Of a stretch of DNA of 64,000 bases, positions 21,597 through 29,921 are shown one piece after another. The notes beneath the pieces were generated by a model. It was not told the DNA's origin and made no database searches. It worked only from the letters and a program-made list of their open reading frames with translations. Made by a program: the position numbers and the translations under genes. Positions within the stretch are counted from its first letter, which is position 1; every line of letters begins with the position of its first letter. This DNA comes from Mesorhizobium sp. M4B.F.Ca.ET.203.01.1.1 (lineage in GTDB: Bacteria; Pseudomonadota; Alphaproteobacteria; Rhizobiales; Rhizobiaceae): contig NZ_SRUO01000005.1 of the NCBI RefSeq assembly GCF_004791025.1, positions 310,001-374,000 on the forward strand, written 5' to 3'.

Positions 21597-21813
21597 GGAC
21601 GAATCCTTCGAACTAGGCTGCGCACAATTAATCCAAGCTAGCGGCTAAAGAAAACAATTCTGTGTCTCGGCTTGTTAACGCTGCTGGGTTACGCCTGTTG
21701 CGGGAGGAGCTAGGCCAGCCGTCAGGTTTCGGGTGGCCCTTGCTTCGGAACCGCATATGGCTTGAAGGACATTCGACAGGACCGGCATTCCGACGGTCCG
21801 GGAGGGCAGGCAT

Positions 21814-22734
21814 ATGGCAACAGCAGCAGCCACCGCCACGGCACGCGGTCCGATGACGCTCGCTGACTGGGGACAGTTGCTTTTGCTCGGCGCAATCTGG
21901 GGCGGTTCGTTCTTCTTCGCCCGCATTGCCGTCTCGGAGCTTTCGCCCCTTGTTCTGGTGCTGTTTCGCGTCGCCATCGCGGCGACAGCGCTCCAGCTCT
22001 ATCTCGCCGTGCGCGGCCCGTCGTTCCGCCTCGCCTTCCCGCATGCAGGCCTGTTCTTCCTGCTGGCGCTCGCCAACAACGTCGTCCCCTTCTCGCTGAT
22101 CTTCGCCGGCCAGACAGAACTTGGCGCCGGTATCGCCTCGGTGCTCAACGCCACCACGCCGTTCTGGACCCTTGTCCTCGCCAATGCGCTGACATCGGAC
22201 GAGAAACTGTCCTGGAACAAGCTTGCCGGCATTGCGCTCGGCATCGCCGGCACGGCGGTGATGATCGGTCCCGGCCTGCTCGCCGGGCTTGGCGGTCCGG
22301 TCTGGGCGAAGTTCGCGCTGATCGGCGCCTCGCTATCCTACGCCGTCGCGCTGATGATTGCCCGCCGCTTCAAGGGCGTGCCCTCGCCGGTGATCGCCAC
22401 CGGACAATTGACCGCCTCGACCATCATCATGATCCCGGTCGTGCTCATCGCCCATGGCCCTGCCGGTCTGTTCTCGGCCTCGCCGCCAGTCTGGGCGGCG
22501 GTGCTGGGGCTGGCTCTGCTCTCAACCGCCTTCGCCTACATTCTCTATTTCAACCTCGTCGCCTCGGCCGGCGCCACCAACGCCTCGCTGGTCACGCTCA
22601 TCGTGCCGGTCAGCGCCATGCTGCTCGGCTTCCTGTTCCTTGGCGAGCGACTCGAACTGTTCGAAATGGGCGGCATGGCATTGATCGGACTTGGCCTGAT
22701 CACCATAGACGGGCGCTTGTTCGGCCAACGCTGA
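21814..22734 (+). CDS. EamA/DMT-superfamily transporter
   Basis: Ten-helix inner-membrane permease of the drug/metabolite transporter family, probably an exporter. The 306-residue protein contains two EamA repeats (about 20-150 and 165-298), starting with LLLGAIWGGSFFFARIAV, the usual first-helix signature, and ending with the second-repeat FLFLGERLELFEMGGMALIGLGL block. GGGAGGG lies before the ATG. The solute is unknown, and neighbours give no clue. Convergent and overlapping frames are shadows. Confidence 0.88.
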   Translation: MATAAATATARGPMTLADWGQLLLLGAIWGGSFFFARIAVSELSPLVLVLFRVAIAATALQLYLAVRGPSFRLAFPHAGLFFLLALANNVVPFSLIFAGQTELGAGIASVLNATTPFWTLVLANALTSDEKLSWNKLAGIALGIAGTAVMIGPGLLAGLGGPVWAKFALIGASLSYAVALMIARRFKGVPSPVIATGQLTASTIIMIPVVLIAHGPAGLFSASPPVWAAVLGLALLSTAFAYILYFNLVASAGATNASLVTLIVPVSAMLLGFLFLGERLELFEMGGMALIGLGLITIDGRLFGQR

Positions 22735-22991
22735 AGGCGCGTTGTTCGTTAGAACGAAACGGCGATCTAGATCCTTTGATTGACTCCCGCATCGCGCATT
22801 CCTACCGGACGCCGATGCTGCAAGGCCGTCCGAGTCGACCCTGGTAGCGCTGCCATGCCCAGCTTCCGCCGCAGGGCCGCCATAATTTATTCACAAGCCC
22901 TGAGCTCGCTTTTGCCGAAGAGTTTCAATGCCTAACGGCAAAAGCCAGGTCGCAAATTCCACATTCACGTCGCATTGCAGCACATTTTCCG

Positions 22992-23019
22992 CTTGCCTGT
23001 GGCACAAATGACCCTAGAC
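22992..23019 (+). promoter_or_regulatory. Candidate sigma-70 promoter of the 28-aa membrane peptide gene
   Basis: CTTGCC (22992-22997) and CTAGAC (23014-23019) with a 16-base spacer resemble the rhizobial CTTGAC/CTATAT promoter. The predicted transcript would start about 20-25 bases before the small gene's start codon. This is pattern inference only. Confidence 0.4.
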
Positions 23020-23051
23020 TCCTGCCATAGCTCTTAAGAGGAGGCTATGAC

Positions 23052-23138
23052 ATGGGACTGACGAGGCCAATCAACGCATTGATGATTTGTGCAGCGTTCG
23101 CATTCATCGGCGCCCTAATCATAGGCGTTCTTCCGTAA
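23052..23138 (+). CDS. Small single-pass membrane peptide (28 aa), function unknown
   Basis: A 28-codon gene, MGLTRPINAL then ICAAFAFIGALIIGVLP after one Met. Residues about 10-27 are hydrophobic enough to span a membrane, with one positive charge (Arg5) before the span, suggesting a cytoplasmic N-terminus. The start has a near-perfect ribosome-binding site (AAGAGGAGG, 7 bases spacing), a plausible promoter lies upstream and a strong terminator 46 bases downstream, giving a complete small transcription unit in an otherwise empty 499-base gap. The remainder of the gap (22735-22990) shows nothing convincing. Not matched to a named family. Confidence 0.7.
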   Translation: MGLTRPINALMICAAFAFIGALIIGVLP

Positions 23139-23183
23139 CCGCCAGAGCGGAAGAAATCAGCAGCTGACAGTCAATCCATTTCG

Positions 23184-23210
23184 AAAGGCCGGGTTTTCAC
23201 CCGGCCTTTT
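23184..23210. terminator. Bidirectional rho-independent terminator
   Basis: An 11-bp stem (AAAGGCCGGGT at 23184-23194 with its complement at 23199-23209) closes a 4-base loop and runs into TTTTGCGTTT on the plus strand. It ends the small membrane-peptide transcript and, by its A-flank, may also stop metF transcripts arriving from the right. Confidence 0.85.
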
Positions 23211-23233
23211 GCGTTTCACGTCACGACGACAGA

Positions 23234-24151
23234 TCAGGCCGCGGCAGAACCCGCCGCTTCCGTTTCATGCGAGCGGATGCCGATCATGTGGCAGATGGCA
23301 AAGACCAGATCGGCGCGGTTCATCGTGTAGAAGTGGAAGTCGCTGACGCCACGTTCGACGAGGTCGAGCACCTGCTCGGCCGCCACCGCCGAGGCCACCA
23401 GCGCATGCGTCTGCGGGTCGTTCTGAAGCCCCTCGAAACGCTCGGCCAGCCATGCCGGCACCAGCGCGCCGCAGCGCGCCGAGAAATTGGCGACCTGGGT
23501 GAAATTGTGCACCGGCAGGATGCCCGGCACGATCGGAATATAGATGCCTGCCCGCCGCGCCCGCTCGACATAGCGCTCGTAGAGATCGTTGTCGAAGAAG
23601 AACTGGGTGATGGCGCGGGTCGCGCCATTGTCGGCCTTGCGCTTCAGCATGTCGAAGTCGGTGGCGAAGTCGGGGCTTTCCGGGTGCTTTTCCGGGTAGG
23701 CGGAGACCGAGATGTCGAAATCGCCGGCGCTCTTCATCGCGCCGACCAGCTCGGCGCCATTGGCATAGCCGTCCGGATGGGGCCTGTAGGCGGTGCCGAC
23801 GCCCGCCGCCGGATCGCCGCGCAGCGCGACGAAGCGGGTGACGCCCATATCGGCGAATTCGCGCACCACGGCGTCGACCTGATCGCGGGCGGCGTCGACG
23901 CAGGTCATGTGCGCTGCCGGTGTCAACGTCGTCTCGTTGAGGATGCGCTTGACGGTGCGGGCCGTGCGCTCGCGCGTCGAGCCGCCGGCGCCGTAGGTCA
24001 CCGAGACGAATTTCGGCTTGAGCGGCTCCAGCCGGGTGACGGTGTCCCAAAGCCTGGCTTCCATCTCGTCCGTCTTAGGCGGGAAGAACTCGAACGAAAC
24101 CCGGACCTTGTCGCCAATGTCGGGGCGGCGGGAAAAGCGGAACTGGTTCAT
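23234..24151 (-). CDS. metF: Methylenetetrahydrofolate reductase
   Basis: FAD-dependent reduction of 5,10-methylene-THF to 5-methyl-THF, the methyl donor for methionine synthesis. The 305-residue protein starts MNQFRFSRRPDIGDKVRVSFEFFPPK, with catalytic-face motifs FVSVTYGAGGSTR, AHMTCVD, FVALRGDP and AITQFFFDND in the expected order of the TIM barrel. The ATG overlaps the stop of the upstream SahR-type regulator (TGATG), so the two form one coupled unit behind the palindrome at 25182. It should be regulated with the methionine cycle. Confidence 0.95.
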   Translation of the reverse strand: MNQFRFSRRPDIGDKVRVSFEFFPPKTDEMEARLWDTVTRLEPLKPKFVSVTYGAGGSTRERTARTVKRILNETTLTPAAHMTCVDAARDQVDAVVREFADMGVTRFVALRGDPAAGVGTAYRPHPDGYANGAELVGAMKSAGDFDISVSAYPEKHPESPDFATDFDMLKRKADNGATRAITQFFFDNDLYERYVERARRAGIYIPIVPGILPVHNFTQVANFSARCGALVPAWLAERFEGLQNDPQTHALVASAVAAEQVLDLVERGVSDFHFYTMNRADLVFAICHMIGIRSHETEAAGSAAA

Positions 24152-25158
24152 CAGGCGGTTTCCCTTGCCGGAAGAGTGTCGTTGGAAGGATCGGCGATCA
24201 GCATGCGGCGGTCGCGGCCGAGCCACAGCTTGACGGTCAGCCGGGCCTCGGCCTGGCCGCGCGGCTCGAACTCCTGGCTGTCTTCGACCGCCAGGCCCGC
24301 CTCGGCGAACCACTCGGCGATCTGCCGGTCGGAAAAGCCGAGCCGCATATGCGCGTGCTGGTCGCGCAGAAACTCCAGCGCATGCGGCGCGAAATCGACG
24401 ATCACCAGCCGGCCCGCGGGGCGCAGCAGCCGCGCCGCCTCGCGGATGGCGCGGGCGGGATCGTCGAGATAATGCAACACCTGATGGATGGTGACGAGAT
24501 CGAAGGCGTCGCGCTCAACCGGCGGCGCGAAGATGTCGCCCTGCCGCACCTGCGCGTTGGCGATGCCCGCCTTGTCCAGATTGGCGCGCGCCACCGTCAG
24601 CATCTCGCGCGACATGTCGATGCCGACGCCGCGCCGGTAGAGCGGCGAAAAGATCTCGAGCAGCCGCCCGGTGCCGGTGCCGAGGTCGAGCATCGACTGG
24701 AACGGCCGCTTGCCGACGAGCTTGAGCAGAGCGGCCTCCACCGCGCGGTCCGGCACATGCAGCGAGCGGATGTGATCCCAACTCGCGGCATTCTCGGAGA
24801 AATATTCGGCGGCGCGGTCCTGCCGCTTGCGCTTGACCGCCGCCAGCCGCTCCAGGTCGCGCTCCACCTGCGGGTCGGCGCCGCGGATGCCGGAAACGAG
24901 CCTGAGGACAAAATCGCGCGCGGCGTCCGTGTCGGAAAGCCGGAAGAACGCCCACGACCCCTCCTGGTAGCGCCCGATCAGCCCCGCCTCCAGCAGCAGC
25001 TTGAGGTGGCGCGACACGCGTGGCTGCGACTGGCCGAGAATTTCGGTAAGATCGGAAACGGTAAGGTCGCCGCGCGACAGGAGCGCGAGGATGCGCAGCC
25101 GGCTGGATTCGGCCGCTGCCTTCAATGTATCCACCATCGTATCGAGCGCGACGTGCAT
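24151..25158 (-). CDS. sahR: ArsR-family regulator fused to SAM-methyltransferase domain (SahR-like)
   Basis: Predicted S-adenosylhomocysteine-sensing repressor of methionine-cycle genes. In 335 residues, an N-terminal ArsR winged helix (about 8-90, recognition helix SQPRVSRHLKLLLEAGL) is joined to a class I methyltransferase-like domain (about 110-310) with motif I MLDLGTGTGRLLE at about 156-168 and GVGIDMS. Proteobacterial SahR proteins have this architecture and sit beside metF, as here. The ATG at 25158 is the family start; the upstream frame is non-coding. A perfect 16-bp palindrome 24 bases before the start is the probable autoregulatory operator. Methyltransferase activity is not required by this model. 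Confidence 0.82.
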   Translation of the reverse strand: MHVALDTMVDTLKAAAESSRLRILALLSRGDLTVSDLTEILGQSQPRVSRHLKLLLEAGLIGRYQEGSWAFFRLSDTDAARDFVLRLVSGIRGADPQVERDLERLAAVKRKRQDRAAEYFSENAASWDHIRSLHVPDRAVEAALLKLVGKRPFQSMLDLGTGTGRLLEIFSPLYRRGVGIDMSREMLTVARANLDKAGIANAQVRQGDIFAPPVERDAFDLVTIHQVLHYLDDPARAIREAARLLRPAGRLVIVDFAPHALEFLRDQHAHMRLGFSDRQIAEWFAEAGLAVEDSQEFEPRGQAEARLTVKLWLGRDRRMLIADPSNDTLPARETA

Positions 25159-25181
25159 GCGTGTTTCTCTTTGAACAAGAT

Positions 25182-25197
25182 ATAAACATATGTTTAT
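25182..25197. promoter_or_regulatory. 16-bp palindrome, probable SahR operator
   Basis: ATAAACATATGTTTAT is a perfect palindrome in the 94-base divergent region between the SahR-like gene and trmO. It is AT-rich against a GC-rich background and close to the regulator start, the usual position of an ArsR-type autoregulatory site. Binding by SahR is inferred. Confidence 0.65.
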
Positions 25198-25252
25198 GTC
25201 GATTTTGACAACCATGCAAGGCCAATGTCGCTTCCTGACAAGAAAATGACGC

Positions 25253-25792
25253 ATGCATGATCCAGGGATGAGCGAGGCGAAAAGCATGTTCGAGACACGC
25301 GAGGGCGAAAGGCAACTGGAAGCCGATCCAGCCGCCATGTCGTCGGACGGCCATGTCGTCTTCATCGGCCGCATCGCCTCGCCATGGACGAGCCGCGAGA
25401 CCTGCCCGAAGAACATGCGGGCCGCGCGGGAGGCGGGACAGCCCGCGGTGCTGACGATCGACCCGGCCTATCGCGAGGGCCTTGCCGGGCTGGATCGCGC
25501 CAGCCATGTCATCATCCTGTCCTGGTTCGATCAGGCGCCACGGAATCTGATTTTGCAGAAACCTCGTCATGCGGCTGAGCCGAAAGGCGTTTTTTCGCTG
25601 CGCTCCCCTGCCCGGCCGAATCCGATCGGGCTGCACGTGGCAAAGCTCGTCGCGCTCGACATCGAAGCCGGACGTCTCGATCTCGATGCCATAGACGTGC
25701 TCGACGGTACGCCGGTCATCGACGTCAAACCCTATTTCGCCTCGACCGATGCATTTGCCGAGGCAGTCATTGCCGGACGCGACGAGCGATGA
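25253..25792 (+). CDS. trmO: tRNA (N6-threonylcarbamoyladenosine(37)-N6)-methyltransferase TrmO (TsaA family)
   Basis: SAM-dependent methylation of t6A37 in certain tRNAs by a beta-barrel TsaA/UPF0066 enzyme. The 179-residue frame contains IGRIASPW, the CPKN stretch, SHVIILSWFDQA, and the hallmark SPARPNPIGLHVAKL followed by LDGTPVIDVKPY. Several in-frame ATGs are possible (25253, 25268, 25286); 25268, with a CAGGG sequence, is the likelier alternative, because the first residues are not conserved. The DUF2293 gene follows with an ATGA overlap. Some rhizobial homologues carry the methyltransferase domain alone, as here. Confidence 0.85.
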   Translation: MHDPGMSEAKSMFETREGERQLEADPAAMSSDGHVVFIGRIASPWTSRETCPKNMRAAREAGQPAVLTIDPAYREGLAGLDRASHVIILSWFDQAPRNLILQKPRHAAEPKGVFSLRSPARPNPIGLHVAKLVALDIEAGRLDLDAIDVLDGTPVIDVKPYFASTDAFAEAVIAGRDER

Positions 25793-26106
25793 AAGCGCCG
25801 ACCAATCGCCGCCGCGCCATCGCCAAGGCGCTGACCACGCTGTTGCCGCTGGCACCCTACGCCGACATCGAGAAGATCCGCGCCGACGCCGGCTCGGCGC
25901 GTCTGCACAATCTGCCGGCGTCGATCTCCGTCTGGCTGGCGACGATCGCCCATATCCGCCACGTCCACACCGACTACGAGAAGCTCTTGGCCGAGGGCTA
26001 TGACCGCGACTCCGCGCGCTTCTTCGTCATCGAACAGACCAACATCGTGCTGACCCGCTGGCGCGCCACGCGCCTGCTCGAGTCGGAAGACGAGGACGAC
26101 GAATGA
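25789..26106 (+). CDS. DUF2293 protein
   Basis: A 105-residue helical basic protein of the DUF2293 family, widespread in Rhizobiales and of unknown function. Recognisable are LAKAL-like ALTTLLPLAPYADIEKI, the IAHIRHVHTDYEKLLAEGYDRDSARFFV block and the TRWRATRLLES end, followed by an acidic tail EDEDDE. It is translationally coupled to trmO (ATGA), which suggests but does not prove a link to RNA modification. A nucleic-acid role is only a guess from the basic N-terminus. Confidence 0.8.
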   Translation: MKAPTNRRRAIAKALTTLLPLAPYADIEKIRADAGSARLHNLPASISVWLATIAHIRHVHTDYEKLLAEGYDRDSARFFVIEQTNIVLTRWRATRLLESEDEDDE

Positions 26107-26237
26107 AGCAGCGCCACGGGCGCACTGTCGGCGCCACTTGAGCCTCTGACGAGGCCAAACAGCACCGGTTGGCTGGCTCTATTTCATTCGGGGCGGCGCG
26201 CTAGCCTGCCCTCGACTATCGAGCGGGGACGAATGCG

Positions 26238-27200
26238 ATGAGCCAGAACGCTGCAAGGACACCCACCGGAGCGCTGCCCTTGCTGTCCGATCGCCACGTC
26301 GATCCGCATGCCTATCCCCAGGGCGTTGCCTTCCTCGATGGCCAATACCTGCCGATGTCGCAGGCCAAGATCTCGGTGCTCGACTGGGGCTTCCTGCATT
26401 CGGATGCCACTTACGACACCGTCCATGTCTGGGACGGCAGCTTCTTCCGGCTGGACTTGCATCTCGACCGCTTCTTCGGCGGACTGGAGAAGCTGCGCAT
26501 GACGATCCCGTTCGACCGCTACGGTGTCACCGAGATCCTGCACAATTGCGTCGCGCTGTCCGGCCACCGCGCCGCCTATGTCGAGATGCTGTGCACGCGC
26601 GGCGCCTCGCCGACCTTCAGCCGCGACCCGCGCCAGGCGGTGAACCGCTTCATGGCTTTCGCCGTGCCGTTCGGCTCGGTCGCCAATGCCGAACAGTTGC
26701 GCCGCGGCCTGCATGTCGCGATCAGCGACAAGGTGCGCATCCCGCCGGCCTCGATCGACCCGTCGATCAAGAACTACCATTGGCTCGACCTGGTGCGTGG
26801 CCTCTACGACGCCTATGACCGCGGCGCCGAGACCGCCCTGATCCTCGATTTCAACGGCAATGTCGCCGAAGGCCCGGGCTTCAACGTGTTCCTGGTCAAG
26901 GACGGCAAATTGTCGACGCCGGCGGTCGGCGTGCTGCCCGGCATCACCCGCCGCACCGTCTTCGACCTCTGCGCCGAGGCCGGCCTTTCCGCTGCAGCGG
27001 TCGATGTCGGCGTCGCCGCCCTGAAAGCAGCCGACGAGGTTTTCATCACCTCGACCGCTGGCGGCATCATGCCGGTGACGGCGATCGACGACGCCCCGGT
27101 CGCCGACGGCAAGGTCGGCCCGATCACCAGCCGGCTGATGGGGCTATACTGGAAGAAGCACCAGGACCCGGCCTGGTCGAGCCCGGTGCGATATCCCTAG
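26238..27200 (+). CDS. Fold-type IV aminotransferase, (R)-selective amine transaminase-like
   Basis: PLP-dependent class IV aminotransferase of 320 residues. The N-terminal VLDWGFLHSDATYDTVHVWDG block and the PLP lysine in DPSIKNYHWLDLV (K178), then EGPGFNVFLVKDG and GITRRTV, resemble known (R)-amine transaminases much more closely than standard branched-chain or D-alanine aminotransferases, in which the first block usually reads differently. A Mesorhizobium loti protein was, as I recall, among the first (R)-amine transaminases described. The physiological substrate is unknown. The gene stands alone, 131 bases after DUF2293, with GGGGACG before the ATG. Confidence 0.82.
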   Translation: MSQNAARTPTGALPLLSDRHVDPHAYPQGVAFLDGQYLPMSQAKISVLDWGFLHSDATYDTVHVWDGSFFRLDLHLDRFFGGLEKLRMTIPFDRYGVTEILHNCVALSGHRAAYVEMLCTRGASPTFSRDPRQAVNRFMAFAVPFGSVANAEQLRRGLHVAISDKVRIPPASIDPSIKNYHWLDLVRGLYDAYDRGAETALILDFNGNVAEGPGFNVFLVKDGKLSTPAVGVLPGITRRTVFDLCAEAGLSAAAVDVGVAALKAADEVFITSTAGGIMPVTAIDDAPVADGKVGPITSRLMGLYWKKHQDPAWSSPVRYP

Positions 27201-27262
27201 CTCGCCGCCCAAGGTGCGCAGCGATTGAGGTCAGGCCGGCCTCACCTGAATCTCAGCGGATG

Positions 27263-27898
27263 CTAGGCTCGATAGATCCACTGCTCGGGCACCCGCACCG
27301 AGATCTCCTCGCCGGTCCTGATCGTGCCCGGCTTCTCGACCCAGGCGACGATGCCACGCAGCCGCTTCGCCGCTTTCGGGAACAACAGCGCGCCGGCCTC
27401 GTGGTCGGCCATGCCGGCATTCTCGGCGACCGAGCGTCCGGCGATGCGGCATGGCCCATTCTGGGCGTCGACCTTGATCGTGACGCCGCCCTTGAAGAAC
27501 AGCAGCGTGCCGGACGGAAGCATGGAGAGATGCGGCAGCCCTTCGATCAGTAGATTGGCGCCGATCCATTCCGGCTTGATCTCGGCCAGGCCCATTCGCT
27601 CCGCGACGATGGCCAATTCGTCCGCCGCCACGATCGACAACTGCCGCTCGTTGCGCATCTCGGTGCCGCGCGGATACCAGGGCTCGCGGCCGCCGGAGCG
27701 GCGCGTGGCGCCGGCATGAAAGTCGCCGTCTATGCCGTCGAAGCCGAGCCGCAGCTCCTCAACCGCCCGCGTCTCGAAATGATCGAACGGCGCGACGTAA
27801 AGTGCCGAAACCTTCGCTGCGAGCTTGCGTGCGGGGACGATCTCGGCAGGGGTCTCCGCCGCGGGGAACAGATCCAGTGTGCTTGCCGTCTCTTGCAT
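27263..27898 (-). CDS. MOSC domain protein
   Basis: A 211-residue protein with a MOSC (molybdenum cofactor sulfurase C-terminal) domain over most of its length; the family binds Mo-cofactor or transfers sulfur/hydroxylamine-type groups. Visible are the GIDGDFHAGATR block near the N half, ERQLSIVAADEL, WIGANLLIEG, and the invariant-cysteine region NGPCRIAGR. The ATG at 27898 is chosen because the preceding in-frame residues lack similarity. No molybdoenzyme gene is nearby, so its partner is not known. Confidence 0.82.
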   Translation of the reverse strand: MQETASTLDLFPAAETPAEIVPARKLAAKVSALYVAPFDHFETRAVEELRLGFDGIDGDFHAGATRRSGGREPWYPRGTEMRNERQLSIVAADELAIVAERMGLAEIKPEWIGANLLIEGLPHLSMLPSGTLLFFKGGVTIKVDAQNGPCRIAGRSVAENAGMADHEAGALLFPKAAKRLRGIVAWVEKPGTIRTGEEISVRVPEQWIYRA

Positions 27899-28071
27899 GC
27901 CCTGACTTAGCCGATGTCGCCGGACAGGGTCCAGTCGAAAGCACTGATGATCCAATCAAGCGCCTTTATGCCGATCTCGCCGATCACGATCTTCTTACCC
28001 CGATTTTCGCCTTGCGCCGCATTGCCGCCGCGCCATGACGATCCGATAGTGATGTCACGGAGGAGGCTTCC

Positions 28072-28656
28072 ATGCATCCCGCACCGGCAATCGCGGCGCT
28101 CTGGCTGTTCTGGGTCGTGTCCTGGCTGGCGGCCGCCTTCTGGGCCGACCCGGCGGCAAAACGCGCCGGCTTTCGGGAGGAAGCGCGCTACCGCGCCCTG
28201 TGGACGATCGGCGCGATCCTACTGTTCGTGCCGGCGCATGGTTATGTCGGCAGGCTTCGGCTCTGGATGCCGACCCTCACCGAAGCCTGGATCTGCGTCG
28301 CCCTGGTCGCGGTCGGCCTCGCCTTCTCCTGGTGGGCGAGGCTGCATCTCGGCCAGCTGTGGTCGGGCACCGTCACCGCCAAGGCCGATCACCGCGTCGT
28401 CGATACCGGCCCCTATAGGCTGGTCCGGCATCCGATCTACACCGGCCTGCTTGTGGCGATACTCGCCACCATGGCGGCGAAGGGCACGGTCTGGGGCGTG
28501 GCCGGCGCCGCCTTCCTCATCGTGGGCATCGTCGTGAAGGCCAGGCTTGAGGAGAGCTTCCTGCGCGGCGAGCTCGGTACGGCCTATGACGACTATGCCA
28601 GGCGCGTGCCGATGCTGCTGCCGTTTGCACCAAACTTGGCGCCAAAGTGTGTTTGA
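28072..28656 (+). CDS. Isoprenylcysteine carboxyl methyltransferase (ICMT)-family membrane protein
   Basis: Integral membrane methyltransferase-like protein, 194 residues, with about four or five hydrophobic segments (6-24, 44-58, 69-92, 125-160). The C-terminal catalytic signature is present: TGPYRLVRHPIYTGLL followed by a long hairpin and the conserved glutamate in ARLEESFLRG with Y..Y..RVP after it. Bacterial members methylate small or lipid substrates of unknown identity; protein prenylation is not implied. AGGAGG lies 9 bases before the ATG. Confidence 0.83.
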   Translation: MHPAPAIAALWLFWVVSWLAAAFWADPAAKRAGFREEARYRALWTIGAILLFVPAHGYVGRLRLWMPTLTEAWICVALVAVGLAFSWWARLHLGQLWSGTVTAKADHRVVDTGPYRLVRHPIYTGLLVAILATMAAKGTVWGVAGAAFLIVGIVVKARLEESFLRGELGTAYDDYARRVPMLLPFAPNLAPKCV

Positions 28657-28687
28657 AGCCGCCGTTTGCAGGCCGGCCTCACCTACC

Positions 28688-29815
28688 TCACAGCATCTTC
28701 AGCAAGGCGCCGCCAATCGAATAGCCGGCGCCGAAGGCGCAGATCAGGCCGAAATCGCCGGCCTTCATGTCGGCGTGGTTTTCCGACAGCGCGACGATGG
28801 CGCCGGCGCCGGCGGTGTTGCCTAGCCGTTCCAGCACCATCGGCGCGCGGTCATGGTCGACCTCATGGCCGAAGGCGAGCTTGAGGATCATGGCATTCAT
28901 GCGCGCGTTGGCCTGGTGCAGCCAGAACCGCCGGATGCCCTGCGGCGTCAGCCCGTGCTCGGCCAGGAACTCGACGATGAATTTGTGGCCGGCGACGGTG
29001 ACTTCCTTGAACACCTTGTTGCCGACCTGCTTGATCAGATTGCCCTCGAGATCGATCCTGTAGGGATCGTCCTGGGCGGTGCGGGTGTGGTAGCCGAGAT
29101 TGGTACGGATGTTGTTCGACATCTGCGTCCAGGTGCGCGTGTCCAGCACCTCGAAGCGCCCCGGCCGCTTCTCGCCCTGCTCAAGCCCCTCGACGATCAT
29201 GGCGACCGACGCATCGCCGAAGATGAAATGCGTCTGTCGGTCGCGGAAATTGAGATGGCCGGTGATGATCTCCGGCGTCGAGACCAGCACCCGCTTGTGC
29301 GCGCCCGCCCGCACGAGGTTGGCCGCTATGTGCAGCGCAGCCGCGGCGGAAGAGCAGCCGAGCCCCATGTCGAAGCCGGCGCCCTTCGTGCCCAGCGCCT
29401 GCTGCATCTCGATGGCGATCGCCGGATAGGGCCGCTGCTGGTGCGAGGCCGAGCAGATGACAAGGTCGATGTCGGATGGTTGCAGGCCGGCATGATCCAG
29501 CGCCTTCCTCGCCGAGGCGATGCCGAACTCGGCCTGCAGCGACAGCGCATCGTCCGGCCGCGCCGGAATGCGCGGCGCCATGCGGGTCGGGTCGAGAATG
29601 CCTTCGCGCTCGACCACATGACGGGTCCGGACGCCCGAGGCATGGACGATGAAGTCGCTGTCCGACTTCTGCAGCAGCGCCTCGCCGGTGACCTCGCGGC
29701 GCGCATTCTCCGTGTTGACCCAGGCGTTGAAGCTGGCGACCAGCTCTTCATTGGTGATGACAGGTCTAGGGATTTCAGCGCCGATGCCGCTGATGATGAC
29801 GCGATGCATTTCCAA
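28688..29815 (-). CDS. 3-oxoacyl-ACP synthase III-like enzyme
   Basis: Thiolase-fold KAS III enzyme. The 375 residues are about 50 more than housekeeping FabH. The catalytic triad is intact: C154 in GLGCSSAAA, H300 in WLHQANARM and N333 in LGNTAGAG. Insertions near 25-60 and the ILDPTRMAPRIP stretch resemble the Pseudomonas PA3286-like subgroup, thought to use longer acyl-CoA primers, rather than the FabH that starts fatty-acid synthesis from acetyl-CoA. It stands alone, with no plsX or fabD nearby. Priming specificity is inferred by similarity of layout only. Confidence 0.82.
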   Translation of the reverse strand: MEMHRVIISGIGAEIPRPVITNEELVASFNAWVNTENARREVTGEALLQKSDSDFIVHASGVRTRHVVEREGILDPTRMAPRIPARPDDALSLQAEFGIASARKALDHAGLQPSDIDLVICSASHQQRPYPAIAIEMQQALGTKGAGFDMGLGCSSAAAALHIAANLVRAGAHKRVLVSTPEIITGHLNFRDRQTHFIFGDASVAMIVEGLEQGEKRPGRFEVLDTRTWTQMSNNIRTNLGYHTRTAQDDPYRIDLEGNLIKQVGNKVFKEVTVAGHKFIVEFLAEHGLTPQGIRRFWLHQANARMNAMILKLAFGHEVDHDRAPMVLERLGNTAGAGAIVALSENHADMKAGDFGLICAFGAGYSIGGALLKML

Positions 29816-29921
29816 TCCGTCCCCTGCGCGGGCGTTGCGGCTTGATGTGAGCGCCAGGGCTCCCGGCGCAACACTTGTCGCATTTGGCCGGTTTATGCCA
29901 GCTTAAATCGAATGCTTTGAA

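Noticed and set aside
22928..23011. 27-codon frame starting ATGCCTAACGGC upstream of the 28-aa gene
   Set aside because: No ribosome-binding sequence, mixed polar composition without a domain, and it covers the candidate promoter.
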